From: Patiria pectinifera
Lineage: Eukaryota > Echinodermata > Asteroidea > Valvatida > Asterinidae
DNA length: 64,000 bases
NCBI GenBank assembly: GCA_029964075.1
Contig: CM057135.1
Location: 22,346,863 to 22,410,862, forward strand
Reading direction: 5' to 3'
Part shown: in pieces, positions 1-10,651 of the stretch
Layout of the letters: each line of letters starts with the position of its first letter
Position numbering within the stretch: position 1 is the first letter of the stretch
Made by a program: the position numbers and the translations under genes
The notes under the pieces: generated by a model
What the model saw: the letters and a program-made list of their open reading frames with translations, nothing else
Databases searched by the model: none
Told to the model about the DNA's origin: nothing

Positions 1-766
1 CAAGCTGCTGTACTCACAAGCCCAAATTGTTTGGTCAGATATTTTACTCCGTGTTTTCTACTTTGGGACGACAGCTCAAGCTTCCATGAACAGGAAGCGG
101 TGTTCTATTAACAAATGGGCCATGTCTGGCTCTCGTGAATTGGGGGTCAGGTTATTCATCACCCCAGATGTTGTTGGACAACCATGGACATGTTCAGGTA
201 TGGTGGGGTACATTTGTCAAAAGCAGGGAGTTCTCCCTTATTTTAATAATGTCTTTATCCTGCTGCCTGTCTTTCCCTTGTATCCTGAGTGGTGCGAGTG
301 GCATTTTCTGGCGGGAATCGGACAGACACCGTTTAAACATTTTCAGTGCCCTGTCATAACGCCCAATTACGTTATTACCATTCAGTATTAATTGCTTCTA
401 AATACAATGTTAATATACTTTGACAGTTTAAATTTGTTGTGACGGGCACTGTAATGGCTTCCTGGAGGCTCACTTGGGGCAATTCCTTCTGTAGCTACTT
501 GCGTTAGGATCCTGTGCCTGGATTGCTTAAGTTCAATTTTGGTATTTGCATTCAACTTTCACTGGGTAATGGTGTCCCCTCTTAGTCAGTGTCTGGTATG
601 CCATATTCATGGGTGGGTATGGTGCCCTATACTAGCAGCTGGTGTGTCCTAGTTTCAGGATATCGTGTGACCTATATATATGGTGGGCCTGGTGTGCCCT
701 ATTCATGGCTGGGTCTGGTCAACCCAGGGTAGCTAGTATCCCACTAAACAGGGAGATGTCAAAAAA
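1..766. other. unassigned sequence with weak internal repeats
   Basis: I see no gene here. Open frames at 86-391 and 135-359 are short, overlap each other in different frames and match nothing I know. From about 540 to 720 a loose repeat around 'ggtgtgccctattcatgg' recurs three to four times with many differences, so it is probably an old minisatellite. Confidence 0.3.
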
Positions 767-1255
767 GCGGAACCCAAACCCCTAAAATTATATTAAATAT
801 TTAAAAAAAAAATATGTAGCACCAAAAAAATAATGGTTGGAAGGCCAATTTCATAGGCAACTATTGGATGAAACTATTACTGAAATTGTTCAATCTGTTA
901 AAAAATATTCCCATTCAAACACAATTACCCTAAAACCTGTCTTGTCAACAATCATGCGAATTCAACAATCGTCTTCAAACATCACCTGCGATGAAATCTT
1001 AGTTTAAACGTTACCAATATGCAATAAAGTCCCTTTGAAGGCCCGTGTGTTTTTTTTTTCAAATAAATTTTATAAATAATATTGTTTGCCGTGCATTGCT
1101 AATTAAATTAATGTGTGCTACATACATACAGTTAGTGACAGTTGTTGAACCAAGTATTGTGTGTCATTTTCTATGTTGTTTCGAACAGTCAAATTTTTTT
1201 TTTTTTGGACGAGACCGTTTTTGGGGTCATTGCGTTTAAATGGTGATATTGTTTT
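767..1255 (+). repeat. dispersed repeat A, copy 1, with inverted arm
   Basis: The stretch from GCGGAACCC at 767 to about 950 matches 7007-7180 on the same strand and 3828-3953 on the other strand, with many substitutions. Shared landmarks are GGAACCCAA, a poly-A run, 'gccaatttcat' and 'ccctaaaacc'. Near 1218-1250 the block 'gtcattgcgtttaaatgg' is the reverse complement of the copy-3 piece around 7145, so this copy has facing arms. The family is unknown to me; it is probably a non-coding part of a transposon. Confidence 0.6.
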
Positions 1256-1404
1256 GTAACGAAAATGCCACTCTGGTCATTTTCTTAGACTCACCTGTAC
1301 GCCTGGGTAACTTTTTATTAGGTTCCATCCTCTTTTATAACTGTTTGATGACTTATTTTATCGCTAGTATTCACCAACCGTCAGCTGTTTTCATCCACTG
1401 CTAC

Positions 1405-2444
1405 GTGTTTGTGTGTGCTAAAAATAGAGTTAGGGTAACTCCAACATAGCCGCCTCCTTGTTTCTAAAATCTGTTCGGATTGGCCAAAAGTTTTCAAAGA
1501 ATATTTCCGATTTTAGATTATAAAACTGAGATTTGTAAGAGCAAAAAGTTGTATTTCCTTTATCTTTACCTATTTCACCACTTAGATTAAGTTTTTGGCA
1601 GATATTTCAGTAGGCAATTATTTATCGAAATTTGTAATGATTTCGTCTGCCAAGGCCTGAAATGTTTCATGAATATTCATGAGTATGACATCACTGGATT
1701 TTTGTCAATGAAATTAGGTCATGTTTACGTTCAGTCACCAACTTTGGTTTTGCCTTATTGTGAGAAATCTGGGGAAATCTGTTGTTCTTTTTTTCAGTGT
1801 AAATGAAAGCTTAGGATTTAAGGATTATTTGTATACTTTGAGTGATGAATGTACAGTATAAATTATTGATTTTTCAGATGAATGAATACTTTGTTGTGTA
1901 TAGTAATTTTTGCTAGTTTACTGCCATGTCTTTGTGTGTGCTAAAAATAGAGTTAGGGTAAATCCAACATGGCCGCCTCCTTGTTTCTAAAATCTGTTCG
2001 GATTGGCCTAAAGTTTTCAAAGAATATTTCCGATTTTAGATTATAAAACTGAGATTTGTAAGAGCAAAAAGTTGTATTTCCTTTATCTTTACCTATTTCA
2101 CCACTCAGATTAAGTTTTTGGCAGATAATATTTCAGTAGGCAATTATTTATCGAAATTTGTCATGATTTCGTCTGCCAAGGCCTGAAATGCTTCATGAAT
2201 ATTAATGAGTATGACATCACTGGATTTTTTTCAATGAAATTAGGTCATGTTTACGTTCAGTCACCAACTTTGTTTTTGCCTTATTGTGAGAAATCTGGGG
2301 AAATCTGTTGTTCTGTTTTCAGTGTAAATGAAAGCTTAGGATTTAAGGATTATTTGTATACTTTGAGTGATGAATGTACAGTATAAATTATTGATTTTTC
2401 AGATGAATGAATACTTTGTTGTGTATAGTAATATTGCTAGTTTA
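1405..2444. repeat. tandem duplication, two units of about 520 bp
   Basis: Unit 1 (1405-1920) and unit 2 (1927-2444) are nearly identical from 'gtgtgctaaaaatagagttaggg' to 'atagtaat..tgctagttta', with only scattered substitutions and a small indel near 2127. No open frame runs through both units. Low divergence implies a recent duplication, or an assembly artefact. Confidence 0.85.
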
Positions 2445-2513
2445 CAACTTGTGGGCGTGGCTTATTTACTACGCGTACGCGCAGGCTGTGTGTAAGGCGC
2501 GCGATCCAAAGAG

Positions 2514-2522
2514 TATAAATAG
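2514..2522 (+). promoter_or_regulatory. TATA box of the LTR
   Basis: TATAAATAG sits 64 bases inside the inferred LTR start, after a CpG-rich stretch (acgcgtacgcgc). This fits the Pol II core promoter in the U3 part of an LTR. No initiator can be fixed by eye. Confidence 0.5.
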
Positions 2523-2606
2523 GGCAGATTTTTGTGAATTCGGGGTTCGGGTGATTTAGTTAACCGAGTTTGCATTTGTCGGGTTGTTGTACTGATCTCT
2601 GAGACG

Positions 2607-2975
2607 TGGAGGAGCTGAGGAGCAGAGGAGCTTGTGAAGGAGCCAATAGGCACGTACAGAGCCTGTTTAATGTTTACATTAGCGTGCAGATTCACTGGGG
2701 GAAAATATTTATTATAAATTAAGTTAGGGAGGTTTGGAATTTAGAAGTTGAGGAGTAATTGAGGAGCTGAGGAGCCAGCTGAGGAGTCAGTTAAGGAGCT
2801 GTTAGGCGCAAACGGAGCCAGGTTGTAATTCACCTATTCGCTAGTGGAAAGTGGTTTAATTAAATCTTAATTTAAATTAGGGAGGGTTTGAATTAAGAAA
2901 CCTAGGAGTAATTGAGGAGCAGAGGAGCCAGTTAAGAAGTTGAGGAGCAGAGGAGCCAATTGAGGAGCTGAATTT
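2607..2975 (+). repeat. GAGGAGC-rich imperfect repeats in the LTR
   Basis: GAGGAGCTGAGGAGC and close variants recur more than ten times. A larger unit of about 154 bp is also visible: 'agggaggtttggaattt...gaggagtaattgaggagc' near 2725 returns near 2880. These are internal repeats of the LTR, not coding. Confidence 0.7.
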
Positions 2976-3120
2976 GGAGGACCCTTTGTAAGTCACTTAT
3001 TATTGGAATGGAGGAGCTGGATAAACTAATCTAAGGTCATCTAAGTTATCTCAGGAGCTAAGCAGATTCAAGAAACTACTGGCAGACCCGTCAGAGGCCT
3101 TGACTTAGCGAGACATTTGG

Positions 3121-3229
3121 ACTGGCAGACGGAATTGCCTAGTCGTGTTTATATTTGAGAAACTACCGGCAGACGGAATTGCCTAACGTAGTGATATTTT
3201 GTTTTTGAACTGGCAGACGTAATTGCCTA
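3121..3229 (+). repeat. three copies of GGCAGACGGAATTGCCT
   Basis: The 17-mer GGCAGACGGAATTGCCT occurs at about 3124, 3168 and, with one change, 3212, giving a spacing of 44 bp. Each copy is itself a short imperfect palindrome (GGCA...TGCC). It lies in the 3' part of the LTR. Confidence 0.7.
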
Positions 3230-3719
3230 TAGTCGTATTATATTTTTATAAGGGCATGGATTTGCCCGTTAAGTTTATAGTAAAGGTTAGGGAATAACTT
3301 AGAGACTGATTGTTTTGCCTCCCAGTGCAGAGAGCATTATCCTTTAAAGGTATCCTCTCCCCCTCGGTAAAGAAATTCCAGAGATCAGGCCCCTAGACTC
3401 GTTCCTCCCCAGTGCAAAGTGCACTGCCATTTACTGTATTTTCTCAGCTTTGAATTAATTTAAGTTTAAGCTCATCCTTGGCATTGTTCTTTTGATTGTG
3501 GTTTTGAATTACATTGCTAGTTTTCGAGTTGTGCTGAAGATTTGCCTGAGGTGTATCTTTCTTGAGTCAGTCCTTAAGAACTAGTAAGACTGGTTGTTAC
3601 TTCACTAATTACTTCTTCACTGGGTCATATATTTTGACTACGAACTTTAGACGCAGATTAAGAAATACTAAACCGGTGAGGCGGAACTCCGGGGGTTTAG
3701 GGCCTATAAATTTTCCGCT

Positions 3720-3730
3720 TGGTGGCAGCG
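3720..3730 (+). promoter_or_regulatory. primer-binding site, tRNA-Leu type
   Basis: TGGTGGCAGCG is complementary to the acceptor end plus CCA of tRNA-Leu with a ..CGCTGCCA end. The match stops after 11 bases. Its position directly after the LTR is what supports the call. Confidence 0.5.
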
Positions 3731-3827
3731 CTATCGTCCTGGTAACATCTTGGACAAGTTTGACGGACCGCGAATCAAACGGACCGATCACACTTTTCAA
3801 ATTTCCGCCACAGTTTGAACGGATTAG

Positions 3828-3953
3828 GCAATCTCAACGTTTCATCAAAAAGTAGCTTTGTAAATTGGCTTTTTAGTCATTATTTTGGGTGCTAAATATT
3901 TTTTCAAATATGAACTACATTTTTGGGGATTTGGGTTTCCGATATTTTTTGAT
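3828..3953 (-). repeat. dispersed repeat A, copy 2
   Basis: The reverse complement matches copies 1 and 3: GGAAACCCAAATCCCC, an A-rich run, then 'aaagccaattt' and 'gatgaaacgtt'. It lies about 100 bases after the primer-binding site. The sequence from 3954 to 4394 shows no gene; it holds poly-T runs and A+T-rich DNA only. Confidence 0.6.
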
Positions 3954-4394
3954 TCGCCCAAATGGCTGTTAGTAAATTCTTCCAAATAAACTTTCTAACA
4001 AATTAAAAAAAAACACCACAAATATACGGGGAAATACGTCAAACGGCAGGTATTAATGACTTGTGCAAAAAAGGTATATTTGGGGTCAAAATTAACGATG
4101 ACATTTAACCACATCTTGTTTGTAATGGTTCACATAATTGATCAAGCATCGAGGCCATCTATTACCAGAATTTTTTTTTTTTTTTTTTAGGTTTTAGATG
4201 AGAGCATGTACAGTTTCTCATTATTTTAAGCAGCCAGATATCGATGTTTCTTTCATAATGACCCAATCAAATCGCATGTTGGCATGAGGCCTTCAGGATA
4301 ACCTGTGTCTACCCAGACCTAATGTATAGCATATTTTTACCCTATATGCTTCTTTTCAGATGAGCAAGGGACTGATGTCTTCAAAAATATATGG

Positions 4395-4594
4395 CTTAAT
4401 AATGAAAGGCTCGAGGAAACACCATGTGCGAATAATTTCTCAACTAAGAGAATGGTTCTGGAAAGAACCAGAGGTATAACCTAAAGAACCAGAGGTATAA
4501 ATTAAGAGTTTTTACCTCTGGTTCTTTTCAGAACCATTCTCTTAGTTGAGAAATTATTCGCACATGGTGTTTCCGCAAACCTTTCATTATTTAG
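4395..4594. repeat. fold-back element with histone-like stem-loop
   Basis: The two arms are about 80-90 bp and nearly identical in inverted orientation, running from 'cttaataatgaaagg' inward through 'ggaaacaccatgtgcgaat' to 'gaaccagaggta'. The short spacer repeats 'aagaaccagaggtata'. The right arm contains GGTTCTTTTCAGAACC at 4520-4535, which fits the 16-base histone mRNA 3' stem-loop pattern. No histone gene is nearby. Probably a miniature inverted-repeat element. Confidence 0.8.
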
Positions 4595-5570
4595 TATCTC
4601 CACTATGCAAAGTCTCAAATCTTACATAAAATGTAAATGGCGCTATTAAGTGTCGCATCCCATTAGAGTTCTTTCTTTGTCAAACGTTATTGGTTTGCCA
4701 TTCGTTAAAACATGAAACATACATTTTCTAGGTGAAATGTTTGCCTTAAAAATGCATTGTATCTCTTCACATTTCACATACCATTCATATTCAATTTTTC
4801 TTCTGTAACACATAGTAGGGCCTTCAAGCTTGGCGGTGGCACATAATAACCAAGGCCAAATTTCATTCACCGAGTTTGATATAAGCGTAAAATGTGATCC
4901 CAAATTGAAAACAATAAACACAAGTCCTCCGTTCAGTACGTAGTCTCAATATGCACAAGCGTACTGTGAATTGACATCATGACAGAGATAGCATTCTATA
5001 TTAACTTTGCTTTGTAACTGCCTGGGGTCCACAAAATATCTGAATTCTGAAATTGACATAACCACTACAGGTGTTCCAGACGTTTCTGGCCAAAGTGGTT
5101 TCCCCGATCAACAGTTTACGAAGGAATAATTTATCAATATTGTTGATGTGGTGTAATGGCACGTTCGGCAAACTAGTGCCCTTTGTGCCATTATCAATAT
5201 TATCCATGCCACTTGCTTTTAAAGGAAGTGACGAATGCGTTTTCTAATGTATACATTTTACATGTATACATTTCAAAGTGCGCGGCGTTATACGCGTTAT
5301 GTATGCAGCATTACGTGGAGGGAAAACGAATTTTCGTCATTAGTGCGTTATTGATGGGTTCCGCTCACTAAGTGCTACGCCTCGAATGTCCGACGCCTCA
5401 TGATAGGGCTCGCGCCCACGCTGGTTACAACTGGTGATCAATTGTGTACTAAGTAAATGCCCACAACATATACACGTAATAACAGCGTCGACCTTTTTTT
5501 TTTTAAGTTGTATATTTACATATTTTGCCCTTTAAATTGGGATTGACGTTGAAATTACACTGGGTTTTTG
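4595..5570. other. no recognised gene
   Basis: A 91-codon open frame on the minus strand (4646-4921) has several cysteines and an internal NGKPITF stretch, but I cannot match it and it has no splice or promoter context. The rest is unassigned, with a CpG-bearing patch around 5280-5420. Confidence 0.25.
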
Positions 5571-5698
5571 GGTTACACATGTTCCGACACCCCTATGTTC
5601 CAAATGCACATATTCCTATTCCTAACCCTAACCCTAATCGGGAGTAACACAATCTAGGTTGTTGGAACATAGGGGTGTCGGAACATAGAGCAGTCACC
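5571..5698. mobile_element. miniature inverted-repeat element M1, copy 1
   Basis: It starts GGTTACACATG and ends CATAGAGCAGTCACC. Inside, GTTCCGACACCCCTATGTTCC faces its own reverse complement near 5660-5685. The centre holds 'cctaaccctaaccctaa', which looks telomere-like. The same element occurs at 6689-6818. No target duplication is visible for this copy. Confidence 0.75.
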
Positions 5699-6479
5699 AT
5701 ATCTGCCTCCGGTCACGGGGTCGCATTGATCTTGAAAGACTTTAGCTATCGTTGATTATGTTGTGAACACTGGGCACGAAAGTAACGACACTTCGTCTTT
5801 CTATTGAATATGAAATTTTACTTTTCGCCCACATACCTCGATCTTAATCATGGATGTATCTCAGGTGGTTTATCTAATATAAATAATTGGGGGAAATCAG
5901 AGGTTTTGTTGGGTTGTCGGTGGCTCATAAATGCTGCCTCATCACCAGATAATTTCTTTTAACTGTGCCAATTTTTTTTCAGATCTTAATATATAGGTTG
6001 TTGTTTTATTTTTAATCCAATAATCGTTCCAGACTTAGTATTTTGGTTAAAATTCAACTTTCTTAACTGCTTTTGCGATTGCAACCCTGCCCTTTTTATT
6101 AATTAGTCTTCCTTATCTTTCAAGAGTACTACTTGTTTGAGGTGAGTTACAAATCAAAAAAGGAAAAAGACAGGGAGGCCTTACGGTTGTCAGCGCTACT
6201 TAAAGCTAAAATTTGTGAAATATATTTTCCAAAATATTTTGCAAAATATCAACGAATTTAACTATATTGACCTGACGTTATTGGGAATGTAAAATAACAG
6301 AAATCAGCCGGGGTTTCAGTTTTTCATGTTTTTCGTGTTTGTATTACTTTTGCCCAAAATGTGCAGGGGAGGTGAGGAAGAAGTATACTGCTTTGTTCAC
6401 GTATGACAAAGGGATGGCGAAAGCGATGAAGTGTGCACAGTCTGTTTTCACCTTTGTCTTTACCGCCACTGATGCCTTA
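5699..6479. other. no recognised gene
   Basis: A+T-rich sequence without a supportable reading frame. From about 6395 the sequence becomes more coding-like ahead of the broken gene that follows. Confidence 0.3.
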
Positions 6480-6688
6480 CATAAAAAATAGCGCCAAACT
6501 CAAATTAAAACGGAGAAACTCTCAGAATAAAACAAAATTCAGGAAAATGAATCCCTCTCTGGCAAAAACCCACAGCACTTTTTGTGAAAAAAATAAGCTG
6601 ATGATCAGATTGAAGCTTGACAGCAAAAAGAATCAGGAGTCCAAGAGAGCAGAAGCTGAGTAACAGGCCAGAGCAAAACACCTCATAC

Positions 6689-6818
6689 GGTTACACCTCT
6701 ATGTTCCGACACCCCTATGTTCCGACTGCACATATTCCTATTCCTAACCCTAACCAGTAACACAATCGTATGTGCGGTTTGTCGGAACATATGGGTGTTG
6801 GAACATAGAGCAGTCACC
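6689..6818. mobile_element. miniature inverted-repeat element M1, copy 2, 8-bp TSD
   Basis: This 130-bp element begins GGTTACACCTCTATG and ends CATAGAGCAGTCACC. It is flanked on both sides by CCTCATAC (6681-6688 and 6819-6826), an exact 8-bp target duplication. The length of the duplication suggests an hAT-, P- or similar type transposase acting in trans. It splits the coiled-coil segment of the broken gene: removing the element and one CCTCATAC joins 'aaaaca' to 'aaacgg'. Confidence 0.88.
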
Positions 6819-7006
6819 CCTCATACAAACGGCGGCATATTTCCAACCATTATAATGCCAAGCGCCGACTCAAAAGAAGGGATGAACAATTCTGCAAATT
6901 AAAGGCGGATTTAGAGAAGGCAGTTACAGGGCTGACATCAGCTAAACAACAGTTGAAAACACTGAAATTAGAACTTTTGGTTCAACGTCGCTCTATCACA
7001 AACACA

Positions 7007-7190
7007 GCGGAACCCAAGTCCCCAAAAAATCTTTCATATTTAAAAAAGAATATGTTGTACCAAACATTAATGACGGGAAAGCCAATTTCATAAGCTTCTT
7101 TTAGATATGAAATAACTCAAGTCAGTTTAAAGGATATTACCATTTAAACGCAATGATCCTAAAACCAGTTTCGTCAAAAAAAAACAACAA
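7007..7190 (+). repeat. dispersed repeat A, copy 3
   Basis: It shares GCGGAACCCAA, the A-rich run, 'aagccaatttcata' and 'atcctaaaaccagt' with copy 1. It sits within the broken gene, between the coiled-coil piece and the EEELHHLR piece. An A-rich run follows at about 7177. Confidence 0.6.
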
Positions 7191-7413
7191 CAACAGTAGT
7201 TTATTGTATATTCTGATTGTTTCGAACAACAAAGAAATGGACACAGAATATTTGGTTCAACAACTGTTAACCGTCAAGATTCTTAGAAGTGACGTGTCTT
7301 CTCGAAGAGGAACTTCATCATCTGCGCAGCAAAAATCAGCCACTTCTGAAAGTTCGGAAAGGGAAAAACTGTCATTACACAGACAACGTGAAGTTGGCCT
7401 GCCTTTATGACAA

Positions 7414-8364
7414 CACTCATAGCCAAATCAGAGTCAGGCTTACTCTTCAAATGGAGTCCAGCAATGTCAAAAATGACTCCATTTTGCTAAAGAGTCTCAA
7501 TATTTACTCCTTTTCCAGAGTCTCACAATTACTCTCATAGGAGTCATTGTTGCGAGTTTAATGTGACTCTCCTATGGGGCTAGGGTGACTCTCCTATGGG
7601 GCTAAGTGATTCCCTCAAAGAGTCAGTGGTTTTTCGGTGGAGTCAAGGCACTTAATGACCAAATTATAGTCATTGGGACTATTGCAAAACATTGTAGCAG
7701 CTTATTTAAGGAAGTAAATTTAAAAACGATTACATTTTGACGTTTCGTCAAAATGTCGTCCCGTCATTCATACCTAGTTGTGGTTGAGTGTGTCAAGCGG
7801 CTCGTCACCGTGAGTTTAGTTTTAAAACTCGTCCTTAAACTTTTGCTTAAGGCCTGTTGTGAAAATGGAGGCACTGTGCCGAAAGGTTGTCTTGTGACTC
7901 GTGATTTGCAACTATTACTGTGAATTCCGACTCAACTTATAAAACTTTTCAGAGCTTGACTCGCCGACCGAGCACTGTAAGCAACAAGAGTGACAAGATG
8001 GCGGCAAGCATAGCTACGTAGGCTGGAGAGTGGAGACCGGCCGTATCGATCTCAATGTAGGAGAGTTAGTGACCGGACTACAGCAGCAACGCGCTTTACG
8101 CACCATCAACAACAACAAAAAAGAAACTTCTCGAAGCCGGCCACCAATGACTCTAGGAAGGGAGTCAAATTGACTCTGTTTTATAGTCCACTTTACTCTT
8201 CATGGGAGTAAGGGGCCATTTAACCCGTTTGACGAGTCATTAGACACCCACGACTGTGGGACGAAGTCAAATTGACGCTATATTATAGTCAACTTACTCT
8301 TTATAAGAGTCAGGGCCATTTACTCTGTTTGACGAGTCATTTGTCTCTGATTTGGCTATGAGTG
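7414..8364. mobile_element. 951-bp TIR element with GAGTCA subterminal motifs
   Basis: The ends are CACTCATAGCCAAATCAGAG and its reverse complement, with one mismatch just inside. GAGTCA, GACTC and near variants occur more than 15 times, concentrated toward both ends, which suggests repeated transposase-binding sites. There is no coding capacity. A clear target duplication is not visible; only AA is shared by the flanks. The element lies within the broken gene. Confidence 0.75.
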
Positions 8365-9330
8365 AATGGTAAGCCATGGGTTCAATGCAGGGAGAATGTT
8401 CTATATAGCTGAGACTGTTCTCATTAATATGGGTGGCTACATTATTAGCACTGACGACTTGCCAAAAGAAGCAAACTGAAGACGGCAGTTCAAGCACTTT
8501 AACTCTGCTTCCACTATCTAAATTGCAGGCGAGTTGCTGATGGCAACAAGGTGATTGGCTTCCAAGTTAATATTAATGCTGGCGCCACAACAATTCCTCC
8601 CTGGGATGTCCACTCTGGTGACCATCTACCCAGAAGGATGTCTCAATTTTATCATGGAAAAATTAGGGGATGCACTTTCCAACGATAATTCACCTCTGGC
8701 TTCGAAAGAACGCGTCACAAGAATCAAGAACACGATGGGGACCAAGCTGCTACACAAAAAAGGTTCAATGAAAAATTACAGCTGTACCGGAAGAGTATTC
8801 TGCCTGATGTACAAGACTATTGGGAGAAGTTAAACAGTTCTTCAAAAGACAAATAGGCCGAGCTACTTCTGCAATCTCCATACTCTCATCGGTGCAGCAA
8901 AATATTGCGATGCTGCTATGAAACAGCTTGAAGGTGAATGGCGAACTCAGTTTGGCCAAATGGGAGTAGAGAGCAAGCCAGCTTTCCAACACAAAAATGG
9001 TATCTACAAGTGGAAACATTCTGATTTAGTCACACAACGATTATTCAGAACAGCATTGGATGCAATTGCTGCAGGTGATGATCAATAGTCGGGATGCATC
9101 TCAGGGTTTAAGAGCATATACAGTTCTACAAAACATCAATGGGCCAAAGTTGTGCCATTCCAAGCCCAGAGATTCAATGTTTTGTTCAGCAATGCCGCCG
9201 GGACTTTTGTTCTATAGAATTCATATTGAAGGGATGTTCCTACAAAAATGGTTGGGACACTTCCTGAGCCTGCCACAGTCACCCAATGTTCTCTGCAGCT
9301 GATGGGGCACACACACCGCAATGTGAGACA

Positions 9331-10651
9331 ACATTGAGTGGGGGTTGTTTGGGGCCCAGTGAGATTTAGCCAGGAATGTAGTAGGTACAGCATGATATTG
9401 ATGGCTACTTAGGTTGAAGCTTGTATATGCCTCCTACGATGGACATGGATGGAAGGTCGCAGATGAAGTTGATTTGGAGATATCAGCCAGCGCCACCATC
9501 GCATGCTTGAATTGACTATTTGTGGCTGTTAGCAAACCAACTGTTAAGCACCAGATTGTCAAGTGCCAAAGGACGATGCTCATTGCGTCAGCTAATGTTC
9601 CCTGTGCAGATTGTTGTTCCCTGTACAGAATGGAGAAGCTGAGGTCGAGAGGAACTGAAATAATGTAAAGCTATCCATGAGTTTGAGCTTTTAGGAGTTG
9701 ATCCATGATAATTATATATTATAAGGCCATAAAAAGTTTTGAGGAGAAAGGAAGACAGGTTGGAACGGAAAAAGGAGATCTTTGGACAGGTAAGTCATTA
9801 CAGAGGAATGTAATGAGGAAGTAAGTGAATTGTTAACGAGATTGGGGTGAGAAAAAGGTGGAAAGGTCTCCTTACTCTCGATGACAAGAAGAAACGTTGG
9901 GTGCTAGAACCAGCATATAACATTGTTATTTAATGATCGTTAACTTGGTTGTCGTTAAGATCGGAGTAAACCTAAAGTTTACACAACCTAGATATACCTC
10001 ACGGTATATCAAACGTTAAATCTGACACCGTGGTAGCAAGGAAATTTCGACCTCTCAAAGGATTTGCCTTTGAATGAGATGGCGACTGTTTATAAAAGAT
10101 ATAGACATATATCATACTCGGCAAGAGGGATAGTCAGTGAAGGAACATGGGTTAATAGCACAGCGTAAGAACAGGTGAAAAACGCGGTAGCACATGGCAG
10201 ACTGAAAATTAGAAAACACAGAGAATGGATACTTAGAGGCAACCATAAGATACACGGTCATTGACAATAGTATGATTTATTTTTAAATATTTAAAATCAA
10301 ATGTTATCAAATTAAATTTGTAATCTTTTTATTTTTTTATTTTTTTAAAAAATATTGTTATATTAATATTTTTAATTTCTAAAAAAAATAGCTGATTTGT
10401 TTTCAACGAAATGGAATTTTCAACAGGACAGTGGCTATCTGGCTTTGAGTGTTGATGAAACATCGGTGATGAGACGGCCTGTTTGAGAGAGTCATGACTT
10501 GGACCCGACAGTTTGTTGCAAACATTTATTTGCATATCGAGGTATCGATTATGGTAATAATTAGTTTTTATAGAACATTTGAAATGATAATAACTAATCT
10601 ATATAGATATTTGAGATGGAGATAATGGGGATAATATTGAAGAAAACTTAT
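9331..10651. other. no recognised gene
   Basis: Unassigned sequence. It may be the tail of the broken gene to about 9550, then A+T-rich DNA with poly-T tracts at 10260-10390. Confidence 0.3.

Larger units (their letters stand above)
2450..3719 (+). mobile_element. LTR of an LTR retroelement (fossil)
   Basis: The segment begins TGTGGGCGTGGC, has a TATA box at 2514 and ends just before TGGTGGCAGCG at 3720-3730. That 11-mer complements the 3' end of tRNA-Leu species ending in CGCTGCCACCA, the usual primer-binding site of many Gypsy-like elements. No gag or pol is recognisable downstream, so this is an LTR with a remnant of the leader. Both borders are inferred and the right end lacks a clear CA. 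The element is broken and looks old. Confidence 0.5.
6480..9330 (+). pseudogene. broken multi-copy invertebrate gene, probably transposon-derived
   Basis: Four coding-like pieces follow one another on the plus strand. 6480-6660 and 6827-7006 encode a basic coiled-coil-like segment (NAKRRLKRRDEQFCKLKADL). About 7285-7413 encodes EEELHHLR..KGKNCHYTDNVK. About 8690-9200 encodes IKNTMGDQAATQKRFNEKL, then CDAAMKQLEGEW, then WAKVVPFQAQRFNVLFSNAAG. From memory, the last pieces resemble a family of uncharacterised, high-copy proteins of cnidarians, molluscs and echinoderms that carry RFN-LF-NAAGT. I do not know its function. The reading frame is shifted several times and is interrupted by a 130-bp element, by repeat A and by a 951-bp element. 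Those insertions must be younger than the gene's arrival here. Confidence 0.5.

Noticed and set aside
5610-5636. True telomere or chromosome-fusion scar (CCTAACCCTAACCC)
   Set aside because: It is the centre of a small transposon present twice in the window.
9060-9393. Separate genes on both strands at 9.06-9.39 kb
   Set aside because: The plus-strand pieces belong to the broken family gene; the minus-strand frame is a shadow.
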